Positions 8,975-18,708 of a stretch of DNA of 64,000 nt are shown here, piece by piece (positions within the stretch are counted from its first letter, which is position 1; each line of letters begins with the position of its first letter). The notes under the pieces are model-generated. The model saw only the letters and a program-made list of their open reading frames with translations, had not been told where the DNA came from and did no database searches. The position numbers and the translations under genes are program-made. This DNA is from Vallitalea pronyensis (GTDB taxonomy: Bacteria; Bacillota; Clostridia; Lachnospirales; Vallitaleaceae), in contig NZ_CP058649.1 in NCBI RefSeq assembly GCF_018141445.1, positions 5,599,001-5,663,000 on the forward strand. Direction: 5' to 3'.

Positions 8975-11125
8975 TTATATAATTCTTTTTATGGTCCATG
9001 CATATACCTCTTCATCAGACCGATGGGTATCAAAAATATGTTGTTTTGCCTCATGGCTGCACATCACATCCACGACAACCTTTTGCTCTACCTTTTTCAA
9101 CGATTGCTGCAACAGATGTCCTTCCACATCACATCGCTTGCTTTCTATAACCAGAGGAATATTTCTACAACTTTCAATAAGCATCCCTTCACCATCACCA
9201 TCTGTAAGAGCAGCCCACCTTATACCCGATTTGTATTGTACATCATGAACTTCTTCTAACTTACAGTAATATAAACCTTCTTTTGCACCACTATTTTGAC
9301 CCGACTTGGTATTATGTGGACCTTTACCAAACCAAGAAAAATCATTAAACTGACCTGGAATTTCAAGGACCATACCCACTTGAATATCTTTATTGGATGA
9401 GCGCACTCGATGCATCATCATGATGGACCCATCTGCCTCAATGGTATAAGTGGTTATAATCTGACCTCTTAGAGGGGGGCACCTTCTGATAATTTTAATA
9501 GATGCTACACCACTTTCCTCATGGACACGTACTTCTTTAACTTTTGTGGGCTCTAATCGTTCACCTTGATAGGCCACATATAACCGCATGGGCGCTAGCA
9601 AATATTCCAGTTTATCAAATTCAGCAGAGCGTATATGTCCTTTTAATTTATCAATAAGGACTTCAAAATTATCACCAGCCACTTCAACTTTCAGTTTTCG
9701 ATTGCGTACCCGGAGATTTTTCATCACTGTTTTTTTCTTTTTACCTGGAATCTTATAGGGAATTCGGTATTGTGCCCATGCTGATACGTGATCTTTGGGC
9801 ACCCACCATGTATCTTCTTTTGTCACCAGATTAATATTCATATGATACCACGCATTTTCTAATATGTGTTGCATATCATAATCAATCTGGGTTTCCATCT
9901 CTTCTTGCAAAGGTAAGGTAATATCTTGTAGTTCACCTTTCTTAATGACCATACCATCCTCTAGTATTTCCCAATTAAGGGTATATGCCTTCAGTTCGTC
10001 AGCATCACCTATATTTTTTATCACAAAAATCCCTCTAATAATGTCTTGAGGACATATCTGAATGCATTCATAGTGCTTTTTAATTTCATAGGCAAAGGAC
10101 GTAGGATGATGGCTATGATCTACGATACTGGTGCCAGAAAGTGGTTCCTGTTCTTGATGTTCAGGCCAATAACTACCGATTATACTCCCTGCATATCTAT
10201 CCATCTTATCTTCATGCCATGTGGTATCATCATGAGACATGATTTTCTTCAACTGTATCATATGGTCATCATAAGGTATGTTTACCTGATCCATATAGAT
10301 GGGTCGAGAATGGTCAGCTACCTTTACATGCCTTATTACTTTTGTCACATCATCGTTTTCACTTGTAAGGGACCACATGATGATGGATGGATTGTTTTTA
10401 TATTGAAATATTGTTTTGGCTATTTCATTTTCTTGCTCACATCTATCCTCATCACTCATCTCTTGTACGTTACTTTCCCTACCCAAGCTCTTAATGACAT
10501 ACAAACCATATTGATCGCATAGGGTACATAACGCATCCGTTTCATGGTCTTCATCTAAAAAAATTGTGTTAATATTATACTGTTTGCACGTTTGAATAAC
10601 TTTCATAAACTGTTGATGAGAATCTTGGTTGCCTGCTTCATGGGCTTGATGATTATAATGTATGGCATGAATCCTTGTGATATGCCCATTGATGTATAAC
10701 TTATGATCTTGTATATGTATAAACCGAAAGCCATATGTAAAAAATCGTTCCGATAAGACGGTATTACCCTCATCTTTTATCACCATCTTAAATGTGTAGC
10801 ATTGGGGCTTATGGCTGGACCAACGCTCCACATCATCCAACTCTGTTTGCAAATTGATTTTATATGAATGGCTGCCTGTTAAAACCATACGTGTATCTGT
10901 TAACAAGCTCTCTACAGGGTCTAACTTCCATAGTTCAACTTTAATGGGCTGTATCCCTGATAGCTGATTTATCATAATCGCATCAACACTCATATGCACA
11001 TGGGAATAGGCCGTATTGAGGGCTACACAACGAATATTATAATGACTGATGTAGATGGCTTGTTCTTCCATGTCTGCTTGATAATCCTGCTTCGGCTCTG
11101 CTGATTGTATACTTGTATTATCCAA
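8975..11125 (-). CDS. GH2 beta-galactosidase-like protein, probably catalytically impaired
   Basis: About 716 residues, shorter than LacZ (about 1000). Family 2 landmarks are present: LYINGHITRIHAIHYNHQ matches the start of the TIM barrel (LINGxxxxIRGVNRHEH), NPSIIMWSLTSEN matches the acid/base region (WSLGNE), and FSWFGKGPHNT matches the C-terminal beta-galactosidase small-chain domain (WxGxGPxE). The acid/base Asn-Glu is Ser-Glu here, and I find no LCEYxHAMGN-like nucleophile segment; about 100 residues of the barrel seem missing. There is no signal peptide. The start is uncertain: TTG at 11125 fits the AAGGGG site better than GTG at 11137. It leads an apparent operon with the ABC exporter. 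Confidence 0.75.
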   Translation of the reverse strand: MDNTSIQSAEPKQDYQADMEEQAIYISHYNIRCVALNTAYSHVHMSVDAIMINQLSGIQPIKVELWKLDPVESLLTDTRMVLTGSHSYKINLQTELDDVERWSSHKPQCYTFKMVIKDEGNTVLSERFFTYGFRFIHIQDHKLYINGHITRIHAIHYNHQAHEAGNQDSHQQFMKVIQTCKQYNINTIFLDEDHETDALCTLCDQYGLYVIKSLGRESNVQEMSDEDRCEQENEIAKTIFQYKNNPSIIMWSLTSENDDVTKVIRHVKVADHSRPIYMDQVNIPYDDHMIQLKKIMSHDDTTWHEDKMDRYAGSIIGSYWPEHQEQEPLSGTSIVDHSHHPTSFAYEIKKHYECIQICPQDIIRGIFVIKNIGDADELKAYTLNWEILEDGMVIKKGELQDITLPLQEEMETQIDYDMQHILENAWYHMNINLVTKEDTWWVPKDHVSAWAQYRIPYKIPGKKKKTVMKNLRVRNRKLKVEVAGDNFEVLIDKLKGHIRSAEFDKLEYLLAPMRLYVAYQGERLEPTKVKEVRVHEESGVASIKIIRRCPPLRGQIITTYTIEADGSIMMMHRVRSSNKDIQVGMVLEIPGQFNDFSWFGKGPHNTKSGQNSGAKEGLYYCKLEEVHDVQYKSGIRWAALTDGDGEGMLIESCRNIPLVIESKRCDVEGHLLQQSLKKVEQKVVVDVMCSHEAKQHIFDTHRSDEEVYAWTIKRII

Positions 11126-11202
11126 TATTTTCTTCACCCCTTAATAATGTACCCTACCCGATACTGTTTTTATATCCTCTATGATGTGCAATCCTACACT
11201 AT

Positions 11203-11231
11203 AGAGAAACAGCGACCTTAGTAGTCACTGC
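11203..11231 (-). terminator. Terminator after MscS-like gene
   Basis: On the minus strand GCAGTGAC pairs over all 8 positions with GTCGCTGT (two G-U pairs) around a 7-nt loop. A short T-rich tract (TTTCTCT) follows. It lies 30 bp after the channel gene stop. Confidence 0.55.
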
Positions 11232-11260
11232 TTTGGACATTTAACCCTATTCTATATGTC

Positions 11261-11815
11261 TTATTCATGTATGACTTCTTCCTTATTCTCCTTTGGTTTG
11301 GAATAATTAGAAAAATCTTTTATGATATTGTTAGGAATAATATGTAGAACATCTTCTTCATCCCGTAAGGTAATAGACCTTAGATTCAAGTCTTCTACCA
11401 CACCTTTGTAAGCATTGACTTTAATCACGTCACCGATGGTGATATGATCTTCCATTAATAACATCATACCCATAATCAGGTCTTTTACAATGTTTTGACT
11501 AGCGAATCCAACGGCAATACCACTCACCCCTGCTACTGTAATGATTGACGTGGTATCAATACCAAGAACACTATTTAGAAACATGGTTACAGCTACAAAG
11601 ATGATAATGACTTTAAAGATGTTGTTGCTTACTTTTTTAATGGTTATGATTTTATTCATGTTTTTCTTATGCTTTGACATCATATCAAAATAGCGATTAA
11701 TCATCATTTGTCCACTGCTTAGTACAATCATGGTAACAACGACAATGATAATACCTTTGACGAGAGACCATAAAATTATATTTTCTGAAACCATACTTAC
11801 TAAACTTTCATTCAT
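11261..11815 (-). CDS. Small MscS-family mechanosensitive channel
   Basis: About 184 residues. It has two predicted membrane helices (LVKGIIIVVVTMIVLSSGQM and IIFVAVTMFLNSVLG), then the Gly/Ala-rich pore helix (AGVSGIAVGFASQNIVKDLI) and the MscS beta domain (ITIGDVIKVNAYKGVVEDLN). MscS channels open under membrane tension to release solutes during osmotic downshock. The C-terminal alpha-beta domain is missing, as in the shortest family members. AAGGGTG precedes the ATG at 11815; an upstream in-frame ATG at 11830 lacks a site. It stands alone and ends in a hairpin. Confidence 0.88.
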   Translation of the reverse strand: MNESLVSMVSENIILWSLVKGIIIVVVTMIVLSSGQMMINRYFDMMSKHKKNMNKIITIKKVSNNIFKVIIIFVAVTMFLNSVLGIDTTSIITVAGVSGIAVGFASQNIVKDLIMGMMLLMEDHITIGDVIKVNAYKGVVEDLNLRSITLRDEEDVLHIIPNNIIKDFSNYSKPKENKEEVIHE

Positions 11816-12155
11816 ACAAACACCCTTCATATTATCGCTTCTTCATTTAAAACCATTTATCCTTTAATAAGGTCACGTCACCATTCTTTGCATGCCTTTT
11901 ACGACATTTACCTTGTATATTATACCACAAAATACTTTCACAAAAAAGTCAATAAAAGCATCTTTACCATATATCCTGTTTATGATTATCGTTTTCATAA
12001 ATGATTAATAGGATGAATAATGACATTTTTCTTATTATGACCACTGTCACCTGTTGAAACATATCATTTTTATGGGTACGATACGAATTGTGACTTTCTT
12101 CTAAATTAATCGTGCAATTTTTCTCGTGTTTTTTTTAGAATTTTGTTGGTTTCAA

Positions 12156-12184
12156 TTGACAAACCCTTCTATATATATTAAGAT
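12156..12184 (+). promoter_or_regulatory. Candidate upp promoter
   Basis: TTGACA (12156-12161), 17 bp, TAAGAT (12179-12184) in the 543-bp stretch before upp. Transcription would start near 12190, giving a leader of about 165 nt. The rest of that stretch (11816-12155) is AT-rich and shows no gene. Confidence 0.5.
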
Positions 12185-12309
12185 GAAAATTGTATGCAAT
12201 CATGTATACCCTACGTTTTTACGGGAAAAAATGCTGTTTATGGTCAAGTGAATGACCTCATGATGAATGACGTTTTCCTTTATGGACCATCTACGCATGG
12301 AGACTATAG

Positions 12310-12330
12310 AATCCTTTCGGATTAATTTTT
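12310..12330 (+). terminator. Possible attenuator in the upp leader
   Basis: AATCC, a TTTC loop and GGATT form a short stem followed by AATTTTT, the layout of a weak intrinsic terminator. It lies about 30 nt before the upp start. A 21-codon reading frame without a good ribosome site (12260-12325) ends inside the hairpin, so coupling of leader translation to attenuation is possible but unproven. Confidence 0.35.
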
Positions 12331-12358
12331 AAAACCACATAGAGGAGGAATTTAAAAC

Positions 12359-12991
12359 ATGTACGATAATGTAAAATTATTAGAACATCCATTGCTTCAA
12401 CACAAGTTAACCCTATTACGTGATAAAAACACAGGTTCCAAAGATTTCCGTGAACTTGTGAAAGAAGTTGCCATGTTAATGGGATATGAGGTGACACGCA
12501 ATCTACCTTTAAAAGAAACAACTATTGAAACACCCATATGTAAAACCAAGTCACATATTATTTCTGGTAAAACCCTTGCCATTGTTCCTATATTACGTGC
12601 TGGGCTTGGTATGGTAGATGGTATGTTAGGTTTATTACCAACTGCAAAAGTAGGTCATATTGGTTTATATAGAAATGAAGAAACCCTTGAACCTGTAGAA
12701 TACTATTGTAAACTACCAAAAGATATCGAAAAGAGAACCGTCATTATTACAGAGCCTATGCTGGCTACAGGTGGTTCTGTTGTTGCCGCTGTTAAGTTAT
12801 TAAAATCATATGGTGTAAAAGACATTAAAATCATGTGCCTTGTTACTTCCAAACCTGGTATAGATGAAGTTGTGGCGCATCATCCAGATGTACAAATCTA
12901 TACAACAGCTATTGATGAAAAGTTAAACGAAATTGGCTATATTACACCTGGCTTAGGTGACGCAGGTGACCGTATCTTCGGTACAAAATAA
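12359..12991 (+). CDS. upp: Uracil phosphoribosyltransferase
   Basis: A 210-residue cytosolic salvage enzyme that joins uracil and PRPP to make UMP. The protein begins MYDNVKLLEHPLLQHKLTLL, as Upp proteins do. It has the loop IVPILRAGLGMVDG and the PRPP-binding segment TEPMLATGGSV, and ends with the uracil-binding YITPGLGDAGDRIFGT. The length is typical. AGAGGAGG precedes the ATG. It is monocistronic, with a promoter and leader upstream and a long hairpin downstream. Confidence 0.97.
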   Translation: MYDNVKLLEHPLLQHKLTLLRDKNTGSKDFRELVKEVAMLMGYEVTRNLPLKETTIETPICKTKSHIISGKTLAIVPILRAGLGMVDGMLGLLPTAKVGHIGLYRNEETLEPVEYYCKLPKDIEKRTVIITEPMLATGGSVVAAVKLLKSYGVKDIKIMCLVTSKPGIDEVVAHHPDVQIYTTAIDEKLNEIGYITPGLGDAGDRIFGTK

Positions 12992-13002
12992 TACATTAAG
13001 AA

Positions 13003-13070
13003 CTATCATCATATCATCGTTACTTGTTCTTCTTATAGGCTAAGTCTAATGGCCCATGATATGATGGTAG
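13003..13070 (+). terminator. Long inverted repeat after upp
   Basis: A 15-bp stem (CTATCATCATATCAT with ATGATATGATGGTAG, one G-U pair) encloses a 38-nt loop and is followed by a loose pyrimidine tract. It starts 11 bp after the upp stop and probably ends or stabilises the upp transcript. Confidence 0.5.
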
Positions 13071-13310
13071 ATTCTTCTCTTATTCCTGTTTAATATATTA
13101 CATACTTACTACATTTCTCATAAGAAAATCTTACAAATTAAAGGACATTTTTAAACCATCTGCATATGGTATATTATGGGAGAACCCTGTAATATACACA
13201 CTTTCCCCTCCTAGACAGATATTTGACACTGAATTATTTCTCTCTGTTCATTCTCGAAACTTAACTAATACATTCATAAAATGGAAATAATTGTATTTTC
13301 AAGTAAACTC

Positions 13311-13339
13311 TTGCATTCTTGGCAAATTAATATTATAAT
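13311..13339 (+). promoter_or_regulatory. Promoter for the SH3/NlpC-P60 gene
   Basis: TTGCAT (13311-13316), 17 bp, TATAAT (13334-13339). It is the strongest promoter-like match in the 571-bp gap between upp and the hydrolase gene. It would give a leader of about 215 nt. Nothing else was recognised in the gap apart from the inverted repeat at its start. Confidence 0.6.
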
Positions 13340-13562
13340 AATCATGTAATAATTAGTTAATATTTTCGTAATAACTTAAATCATGATGACGATTAAGTGA
13401 AATAAACCATTATTTCTCCCATTGCTCATCATCATGACACATGAAAACTTATATATTGATTGACCTTGCCTACACAAAAAGAAAGCATCATCTTTCAATA
13501 TATAGAATATTTTGCCTGAGTTTACAAAGAATAGTATTAGCACTAGGAGGTTCAATGAAATT

Positions 13563-14657
13563 ATGAAGAAACGCGGTATTGGTAAGTTTACCTTTGGTTT
13601 ATTAGGAAGTCTGTTACTAACAACGAACATCTATGCAAGTTCAGTGGGTGTTGTTAATGTGGAAAATCTTAATGTTAGAAGTGGTCCAAGTACATCCAGT
13701 TCTATCATTGATTATGTCCATTTGGGTGATGTGATTGAAATTCTTTCAACCAAAGATGAGTGGCATAAAATTCATATGGATAATAAATCAGATGCCTATG
13801 TACATAGTCAATATGTGGAAGTAAAAGATACACAATCATCTCTTGTTTCCAGTGAAGAAGCTAATTTATTTGATGGTCCAAATGTCATGGCTGGCATTAT
13901 TGGTACATTAAAAAATGGACAATCTGTAAAAGTACTCTACGCGGTTGATGATTGGTATTACGTGGAAACGGAACAAGGTAAAGGCTATATCCATTATAAG
14001 ACTTTATCTGCTACGAAATCACCTGAAACTGTGACACTGACCCAAGCTTCTAACCCTCAAGAGATTAAAAAAAGATATGCCGTAGTCACAACAAGTATAC
14101 TGAATGTTAGACATGAACCATCAACAAGTTCTAAAAAGATTGATAAAGTATATCAAAATAATGCTTTTGAAATTATCAGCGAACTTGAAGATTGGGTATC
14201 CATAAAAACTGCAAACGGCTCAACTGGTTATTTGCATAAAGATTATGTCTCAATCTCAGACGAGGTTCCAACCATTACAGAAACGTCTGACTTAAGGCAG
14301 CAAGTTGTGAACTACGCGCTACAATTTAAAGGTAATCGTTATGTATACGGCGGAAACAGTTTGACTAAAGGTGTTGATTGCTCAGGATTTGCACAACAAG
14401 TCATGAAGAAATTTGGTATATCCATTAGTCGAACATCCCGTTCTCAAATTAACGATGGGCAACGTATATCTAAGAGCGACTTATTACCTGGTGACCTTGT
14501 ATTCTTTGGCTATAATGGACGCATTAATCATGTAGCAATTTATATGGGCAATAACATGATTATTCATGCCAATAACCCTGAATCAGGTATTATTGTTAAT
14601 GCACTGAATGATCGAAGAATGGCTACTTATATCGGTGCTACAAGAGTTATTAAATAA
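13563..14657 (+). CDS. Secreted SH3b/NlpC-P60 peptidoglycan endopeptidase
   Basis: A 364-residue exported protein. A basic N-terminus and the hydrophobic stretch FTFGLLGSLLLTTNIYASS form a signal peptide. Three bacterial SH3 domains follow, each starting with LNVR- or NLFDGP-type strands. The C-terminal 130 residues are an NlpC/P60 cysteine peptidase: Cys in VDCSGFAQQV, His in INHVAIYMG, and the third polar residue in the NNMIIHANN strand. Such enzymes cut the D-Glu to diamino acid bond of wall peptides. The ATG at 13563 lies 12 bp after AGGAGG. A 3-codon frame (ATG AAA TTA TGA, 13555-13566) sits between them and overlaps the start, hinting at coupled initiation. Confidence 0.92.
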   Translation: MKKRGIGKFTFGLLGSLLLTTNIYASSVGVVNVENLNVRSGPSTSSSIIDYVHLGDVIEILSTKDEWHKIHMDNKSDAYVHSQYVEVKDTQSSLVSSEEANLFDGPNVMAGIIGTLKNGQSVKVLYAVDDWYYVETEQGKGYIHYKTLSATKSPETVTLTQASNPQEIKKRYAVVTTSILNVRHEPSTSSKKIDKVYQNNAFEIISELEDWVSIKTANGSTGYLHKDYVSISDEVPTITETSDLRQQVVNYALQFKGNRYVYGGNSLTKGVDCSGFAQQVMKKFGISISRTSRSQINDGQRISKSDLLPGDLVFFGYNGRINHVAIYMGNNMIIHANNPESGIIVNALNDRRMATYIGATRVIK

Positions 14658-14762
14658 ATTATCCTAATAAACCCGTTTTTTCATAAATAATTGCGTTGAA
14701 TCAACATGATGTATTGGACATGGGATCATGTCACATCAACAACCGTTCAATATGTACATACG

Positions 14763-14786
14763 TTTTTATGATGATGATCATAAAAA
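14763..14786. terminator. Palindromic hairpin
   Basis: TTTTTATGAT, a 4-nt loop and ATCATAAAAA form a perfect 10-bp stem between convergent genes. It ends in A/T runs that could act on either strand. It backs up the stronger bidirectional terminator that follows. Confidence 0.5.
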
Positions 14787-14794
14787 TGCCTAGC

Positions 14795-14826
14795 AAAAAG
14801 ACTGCACTTCACCATGCAGTCTTTTT
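14795..14826. terminator. Bidirectional intrinsic terminator
   Basis: AAAAAGACTGCA pairs perfectly with TGCAGTCTTTTT around an 8-nt loop. The flanking A and T runs give a U-tract on both strands. It separates the plus-strand hydrolase gene from the convergent trxB. Confidence 0.9.
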
Positions 14827-14839
14827 ATTATGGTTATGA

Positions 14840-15760
14840 CTAAAAATTTTCTAATATATGACGCTCTGCTCCATAAACAGATATAGCCCCATCTGCAGCT
14901 GCTGTTACAATCTGACGCAGTGTTTTTTGCCTCACATCACCTGCTGCGAATACGCCTTTGACACTTGTTTCACAGCTTTCACCTGTGATAACATAACCTC
15001 TATCATCGCAGGTCACTTTATCAATAGCTAACCTGGAATTAGGCTCTGTTCCAATACCGACAAAGACACCATCCACAGGAAGCTCATATGTCTCTTCTGT
15101 TTTGTTGTTGTAGACCATAATTTTCTCTACTTGGGCACCACCAGCAACTTCTTTCATCTCTGTATGCCAAAGAATTTCAACGTTCTCTTGCTTAAATAAC
15201 TGTTCTTGCAATATTTTAACAGCACGTAATTCATCGCGACGATGGAGTAAATAGACTTTTTTACACATACGTGATAAGAAAATTGCATCTTCAACAGCTA
15301 CATCACCACCACCAACGACAGCTACTGTGAGGTTCCTAAAGAAAGCACCATCACATGTGGCGCAATAAGATACACCACGACCTGTAAAAGCTTCTTCACC
15401 AGTGACACCAAGCTTTTTCCAGCGGGCACCTGTTGCTAAAATAATGGTTTTGGCTTGGTAACCCCCTGTGGATGTGATAATTTTCTTGACAGGATCATCT
15501 AATTGTAAGTCCATGACTTCTTCTGTTTGAATAGCAATACCTAATTTCTCTGCATGCTCACGCATTTTGGTGCTGAGTTCAAATCCCGTTATATCTGGAA
15601 TGCCTGGATAATTGTCCACTTCATAGGTATTTACAACCTGTCCGCCAGGTATTCCTTTTTCTAGAACAACAGTCTTTAACATGGCTCTTTGGGCATATAT
15701 AGCTGCTGCCATGCCTGATGGTCCTGAACCAATAATGACTAAATCATAAATCTCCGACAT
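14840..15760 (-). CDS. trxB: Thioredoxin-disulfide reductase
   Basis: A 306-residue FAD/NAD(P)H enzyme that reduces thioredoxin. It shows the FAD dinucleotide fold IGSGPSGMAAAIYA, the redox-active CATC motif in SYCATCDGAFF, the second nucleotide fold VVGGGDVAVEDA, and the FAD-binding FAAGDVRQ. The length is typical of low-Mr TrxB. The ATG at 15760 follows AAGGAG. It is last in an apparent operon with the TPR, GAF and DUF342 genes (35 bp after the TPR gene) and ends at the bidirectional terminator. Confidence 0.96.
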   Translation of the reverse strand: MSEIYDLVIIGSGPSGMAAAIYAQRAMLKTVVLEKGIPGGQVVNTYEVDNYPGIPDITGFELSTKMREHAEKLGIAIQTEEVMDLQLDDPVKKIITSTGGYQAKTIILATGARWKKLGVTGEEAFTGRGVSYCATCDGAFFRNLTVAVVGGGDVAVEDAIFLSRMCKKVYLLHRRDELRAVKILQEQLFKQENVEILWHTEMKEVAGGAQVEKIMVYNNKTEETYELPVDGVFVGIGTEPNSRLAIDKVTCDDRGYVITGESCETSVKGVFAAGDVRQKTLRQIVTAAADGAISVYGAERHILENF

Positions 15761-15795
15761 CAGTCTTCACTCCTTTTAATGTGCATCAAGATACT

Positions 15796-16740
15796 CTAAA
15801 TCACTTCACTCTGTTCTAATATGTTTTTAATCACATCTGAGTAGTGGATTAGTTCCTGAAGTTCACGATCATTCTGTACATAATCTGCCATCTTTGGGTA
15901 TTTTTTTAACACATTAATAATATCTTGCTCTGCTGCTTCTATACGATCAACCTTCAAATAACAGCATCCTCGGTTATAGTATAAGAATACAGCTTCTTGG
16001 TTATGCATAATCCCTTCAGTAAATACGCTAATTGCCTTATCATAACGACCTTCGTCTCGATAAATAACACCTAAATTAAGATAGGCATAGGGATAGTTTT
16101 TTGTTATCTTAATGGTCTTCTGATAATAGGCTTTGGCTGCATGTATTTTTTGCTGCTTGGATAAGAGGACACCCATGTTAAAAAGAGCCATATGATGTCC
16201 CTCATCAATGGTCAATGCCCTTTCCATAAGCGTTATGGCTTCTTCGATGTTATCACGATTTTCATGGATGGCACCCAGGTTAACAAGGGACCAAAAATCA
16301 TCCGGATCGAGTGCCAAGACTTTTTCATAATTTTCTATTGCTTTGTCTTCCTCTCCCACACTATCATAGGCATAGGCAAGGAAAAAATAAGCCTTAACGT
16401 AATAGGGGTCACAGGCTATGGCTTTTTGATAATACCTTATGGCTTCGTTGAACTTATCTTGATGGTCATAGAGTATGGCTATACCATAGTAAGCTCTTGC
16501 TTCTGATTCGTCACAGGCAATAATTTCTTGATACATGTTAAAAGCCTTGTGAAATTCATTGCGTTCATCATAGATAATCGCCATATCCAGCATTAAATCA
16601 ATGTCTTTGAATCGTCCCAATTGGTAAGCTTTATTAAAATAAAAGAGTGCTTGGTCCAGATTATCTTCTTCAAAGTATTTCTTACCTAATACGATGTAAT
16701 TGTCAATATGGTATTGTTTCATGTTTGGTCTCGCTTTCAT
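15796..16740 (-). CDS. Tetratricopeptide repeat protein
   Basis: A 314-residue protein made almost wholly of about eight TPR units with the usual W/L-G-A-Y-F-A-P spacing, for example AYYGIAILYDHQDKFNEAI and AYFFLAYAYDSVGEEDKAIE. TPR arrays bind protein partners; no catalytic domain is seen and no signal peptide. The ATG at 16740 follows AAGGGG by 4 bp; an in-frame GTG at 16755 does not. It lies 15 bp after the GAF protein gene, so the two are probably made together and may act in one complex. Confidence 0.85.
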   Translation of the reverse strand: MKARPNMKQYHIDNYIVLGKKYFEEDNLDQALFYFNKAYQLGRFKDIDLMLDMAIIYDERNEFHKAFNMYQEIIACDESEARAYYGIAILYDHQDKFNEAIRYYQKAIACDPYYVKAYFFLAYAYDSVGEEDKAIENYEKVLALDPDDFWSLVNLGAIHENRDNIEEAITLMERALTIDEGHHMALFNMGVLLSKQQKIHAAKAYYQKTIKITKNYPYAYLNLGVIYRDEGRYDKAISVFTEGIMHNQEAVFLYYNRGCCYLKVDRIEAAEQDIINVLKKYPKMADYVQNDRELQELIHYSDVIKNILEQSEVI

Positions 16741-16755
16741 ACGTCCCCTTGGCAC

Positions 16756-18684
16756 CTAGGCTTCATTAAAATGCTGTAGAAATTCGTCCACTGTATTAAA
16801 ATCCCTACCTAGTTCATATTGACGATAGATGACATCATCACCTAGTACATGACTTATATTTTGTATTGGATGTTGGTCACAGGCAAAAACAAATATATTG
16901 GCATTATCCACAGGATATATTCTTTTATACAATGCCCCTAATTCATCCAGAGACACCCTCTGAAATTGATATGTTTGACTCAAACAAATATGTACAACCT
17001 TAAACGCCATTTTAAACTCTTTTGCTTCAACGATGCCTTTTTTCAAATCTTGTAATAATAATACTTGATAGTCAGGTTTGTACTGATCAATAACTTGCTG
17101 TAAGGTATAAAATTGATAAAGTACCGATGCAATATGACTAGCGATAAATTCAAGGGTCGTTATATTTTCTTCATCACCTAATATTTTATCTCTAATTGCT
17201 AGTATACCAATAACCCCTAGAAGTTTCAACTCATTATCTTCGACAAATATTGGCACCATGATGGCACCGCTATAATTGCCCTCAAAGGCTTCCACCACAT
17301 GAGAAGGAAATATACGTTCCACATCTGCCTCACTGTTATAGATGATATTTTCACCTTTTTTAAGGGGTTCGAAATCTTGCACCATGGGTATTGTCTTTAG
17401 ATCCCCGTTAATATGGATGGATTCTTGTATAGTAAGTGTGTTTTCTTCTTGATGATACAAGGCAATAAAACCACTTGTCACACCGAATAACACACTCATT
17501 GTACTGAGGGTCAATTCAAGAAGCTGATCACTGCTCTTGGCCCCATTAATATGCTTCATGAGCACATTGAGTTGAACAATCCTATTTAGCTTATTGTTCA
17601 TCACTTCTTTTTGCTTCATTATTTGATGAAAATTTCTAGCATTCGATATGGCAATATAGGTTGATGAAGCAAGGCTTTCTATGAGTTCAAATATACTCTT
17701 TTCATAAGGATTATTATTGGTCTTGGGACCGAGTGTCACAAACCCAATTAGGCGTTGATCTTTTTTAATGGATACAATATATTGGGCTTTTATATCTTGA
17801 AGTTTCTCATTCGCTTTTTTAAATAACTTAAAAAAAGCCTGCCGTTGGTCTAAATCATTCATGTCTGTTAATGTCCCAACCTGGATATCATCTATAGGGC
17901 GTGTCGGATATAGATTAATGAACATGATTAGTTTTGAATTATAGACATCTTTCAGACTCATTAAACGGTAGCTTTCTGTTAGTTCATCATATAAGAAAAA
18001 AGTAGTAAAACTACTTTGTGTCAGTTCTGAAAAGGCACTGATGGATAACTCGTATAATGTGCTTAAATCCAATTGGCTAAGGAGCGCCTTTGATGAATGA
18101 TTGATTGCAAATAGATTAAACAATTTTTCATTTAATTGCTTGCTCATATCCAATAGATCATCGTAATTTTTATGGTTCGTTAAAGCGGCAGCGTATAGAT
18201 TCATTAACGCATTAGCAATAATAAAATCATCATCAGCAAATGTATCTTGCAGCCGATTGAGAAAGATAATACCATACAAATCACGGTCCATAATAAGAGG
18301 AATGGCTATTAGGGCAGGGTAATTTTCCAATACCTCTTTTGGAAAATAGTCTTCAATCTTTTCATTGGTCAATAAGCCACTATGATAGTAAATGAGCTCA
18401 TCATAAGACTTATCATCGTAGAAGATACAATCACTTTGCTCATATCCATGAACATGTTTTAATTTATACTTTGCACCTTTTTTTACAAAAAGTGCTATTT
18501 GATCAGGTAGTAATAATTCATTGGTAAATGCATAGATGTAATCTTCTACATGACCTAAGTTAAATTTTTGGGAAAAAAATTCGATAGCATGAACCAATCC
18601 TGTATAACGATATACTTTTTTACTTATATCTTCATTTTGTTTATGCTGTTCTAATATTTTATCTAACATTTTTTCATAAGCCAT
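16756..18684 (-). CDS. Multi-GAF domain protein
   Basis: A 642-residue soluble protein. I read three GAF-like modules at about residues 45-185, 195-345 and 375-540, for example LIAIPLIMDRDLYGIIFLNR and GAIMVPIFVEDNELKLLG, the strands that normally close a GAF pocket. About 100 residues follow without a known domain. No kinase, GGDEF, HD or HTH output domain is present, so it must signal through a partner such as the TPR or DUF342 neighbours. The ligand is unknown. An AGAGGG site precedes the ATG. Confidence 0.75.
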   Translation of the reverse strand: MAYEKMLDKILEQHKQNEDISKKVYRYTGLVHAIEFFSQKFNLGHVEDYIYAFTNELLLPDQIALFVKKGAKYKLKHVHGYEQSDCIFYDDKSYDELIYYHSGLLTNEKIEDYFPKEVLENYPALIAIPLIMDRDLYGIIFLNRLQDTFADDDFIIANALMNLYAAALTNHKNYDDLLDMSKQLNEKLFNLFAINHSSKALLSQLDLSTLYELSISAFSELTQSSFTTFFLYDELTESYRLMSLKDVYNSKLIMFINLYPTRPIDDIQVGTLTDMNDLDQRQAFFKLFKKANEKLQDIKAQYIVSIKKDQRLIGFVTLGPKTNNNPYEKSIFELIESLASSTYIAISNARNFHQIMKQKEVMNNKLNRIVQLNVLMKHINGAKSSDQLLELTLSTMSVLFGVTSGFIALYHQEENTLTIQESIHINGDLKTIPMVQDFEPLKKGENIIYNSEADVERIFPSHVVEAFEGNYSGAIMVPIFVEDNELKLLGVIGILAIRDKILGDEENITTLEFIASHIASVLYQFYTLQQVIDQYKPDYQVLLLQDLKKGIVEAKEFKMAFKVVHICLSQTYQFQRVSLDELGALYKRIYPVDNANIFVFACDQHPIQNISHVLGDDVIYRQYELGRDFNTVDEFLQHFNEA

Positions 18685-18708
18685 ACGCTAGCCCTCTTCC
18701 ATTTTATT

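Noticed and set aside
12183..12251. A 22-codon frame at the start of the upp leader
   Set aside because: Its ATG overlaps the -10 box of the predicted promoter, so it would not be on the transcript, and it has no ribosome site.
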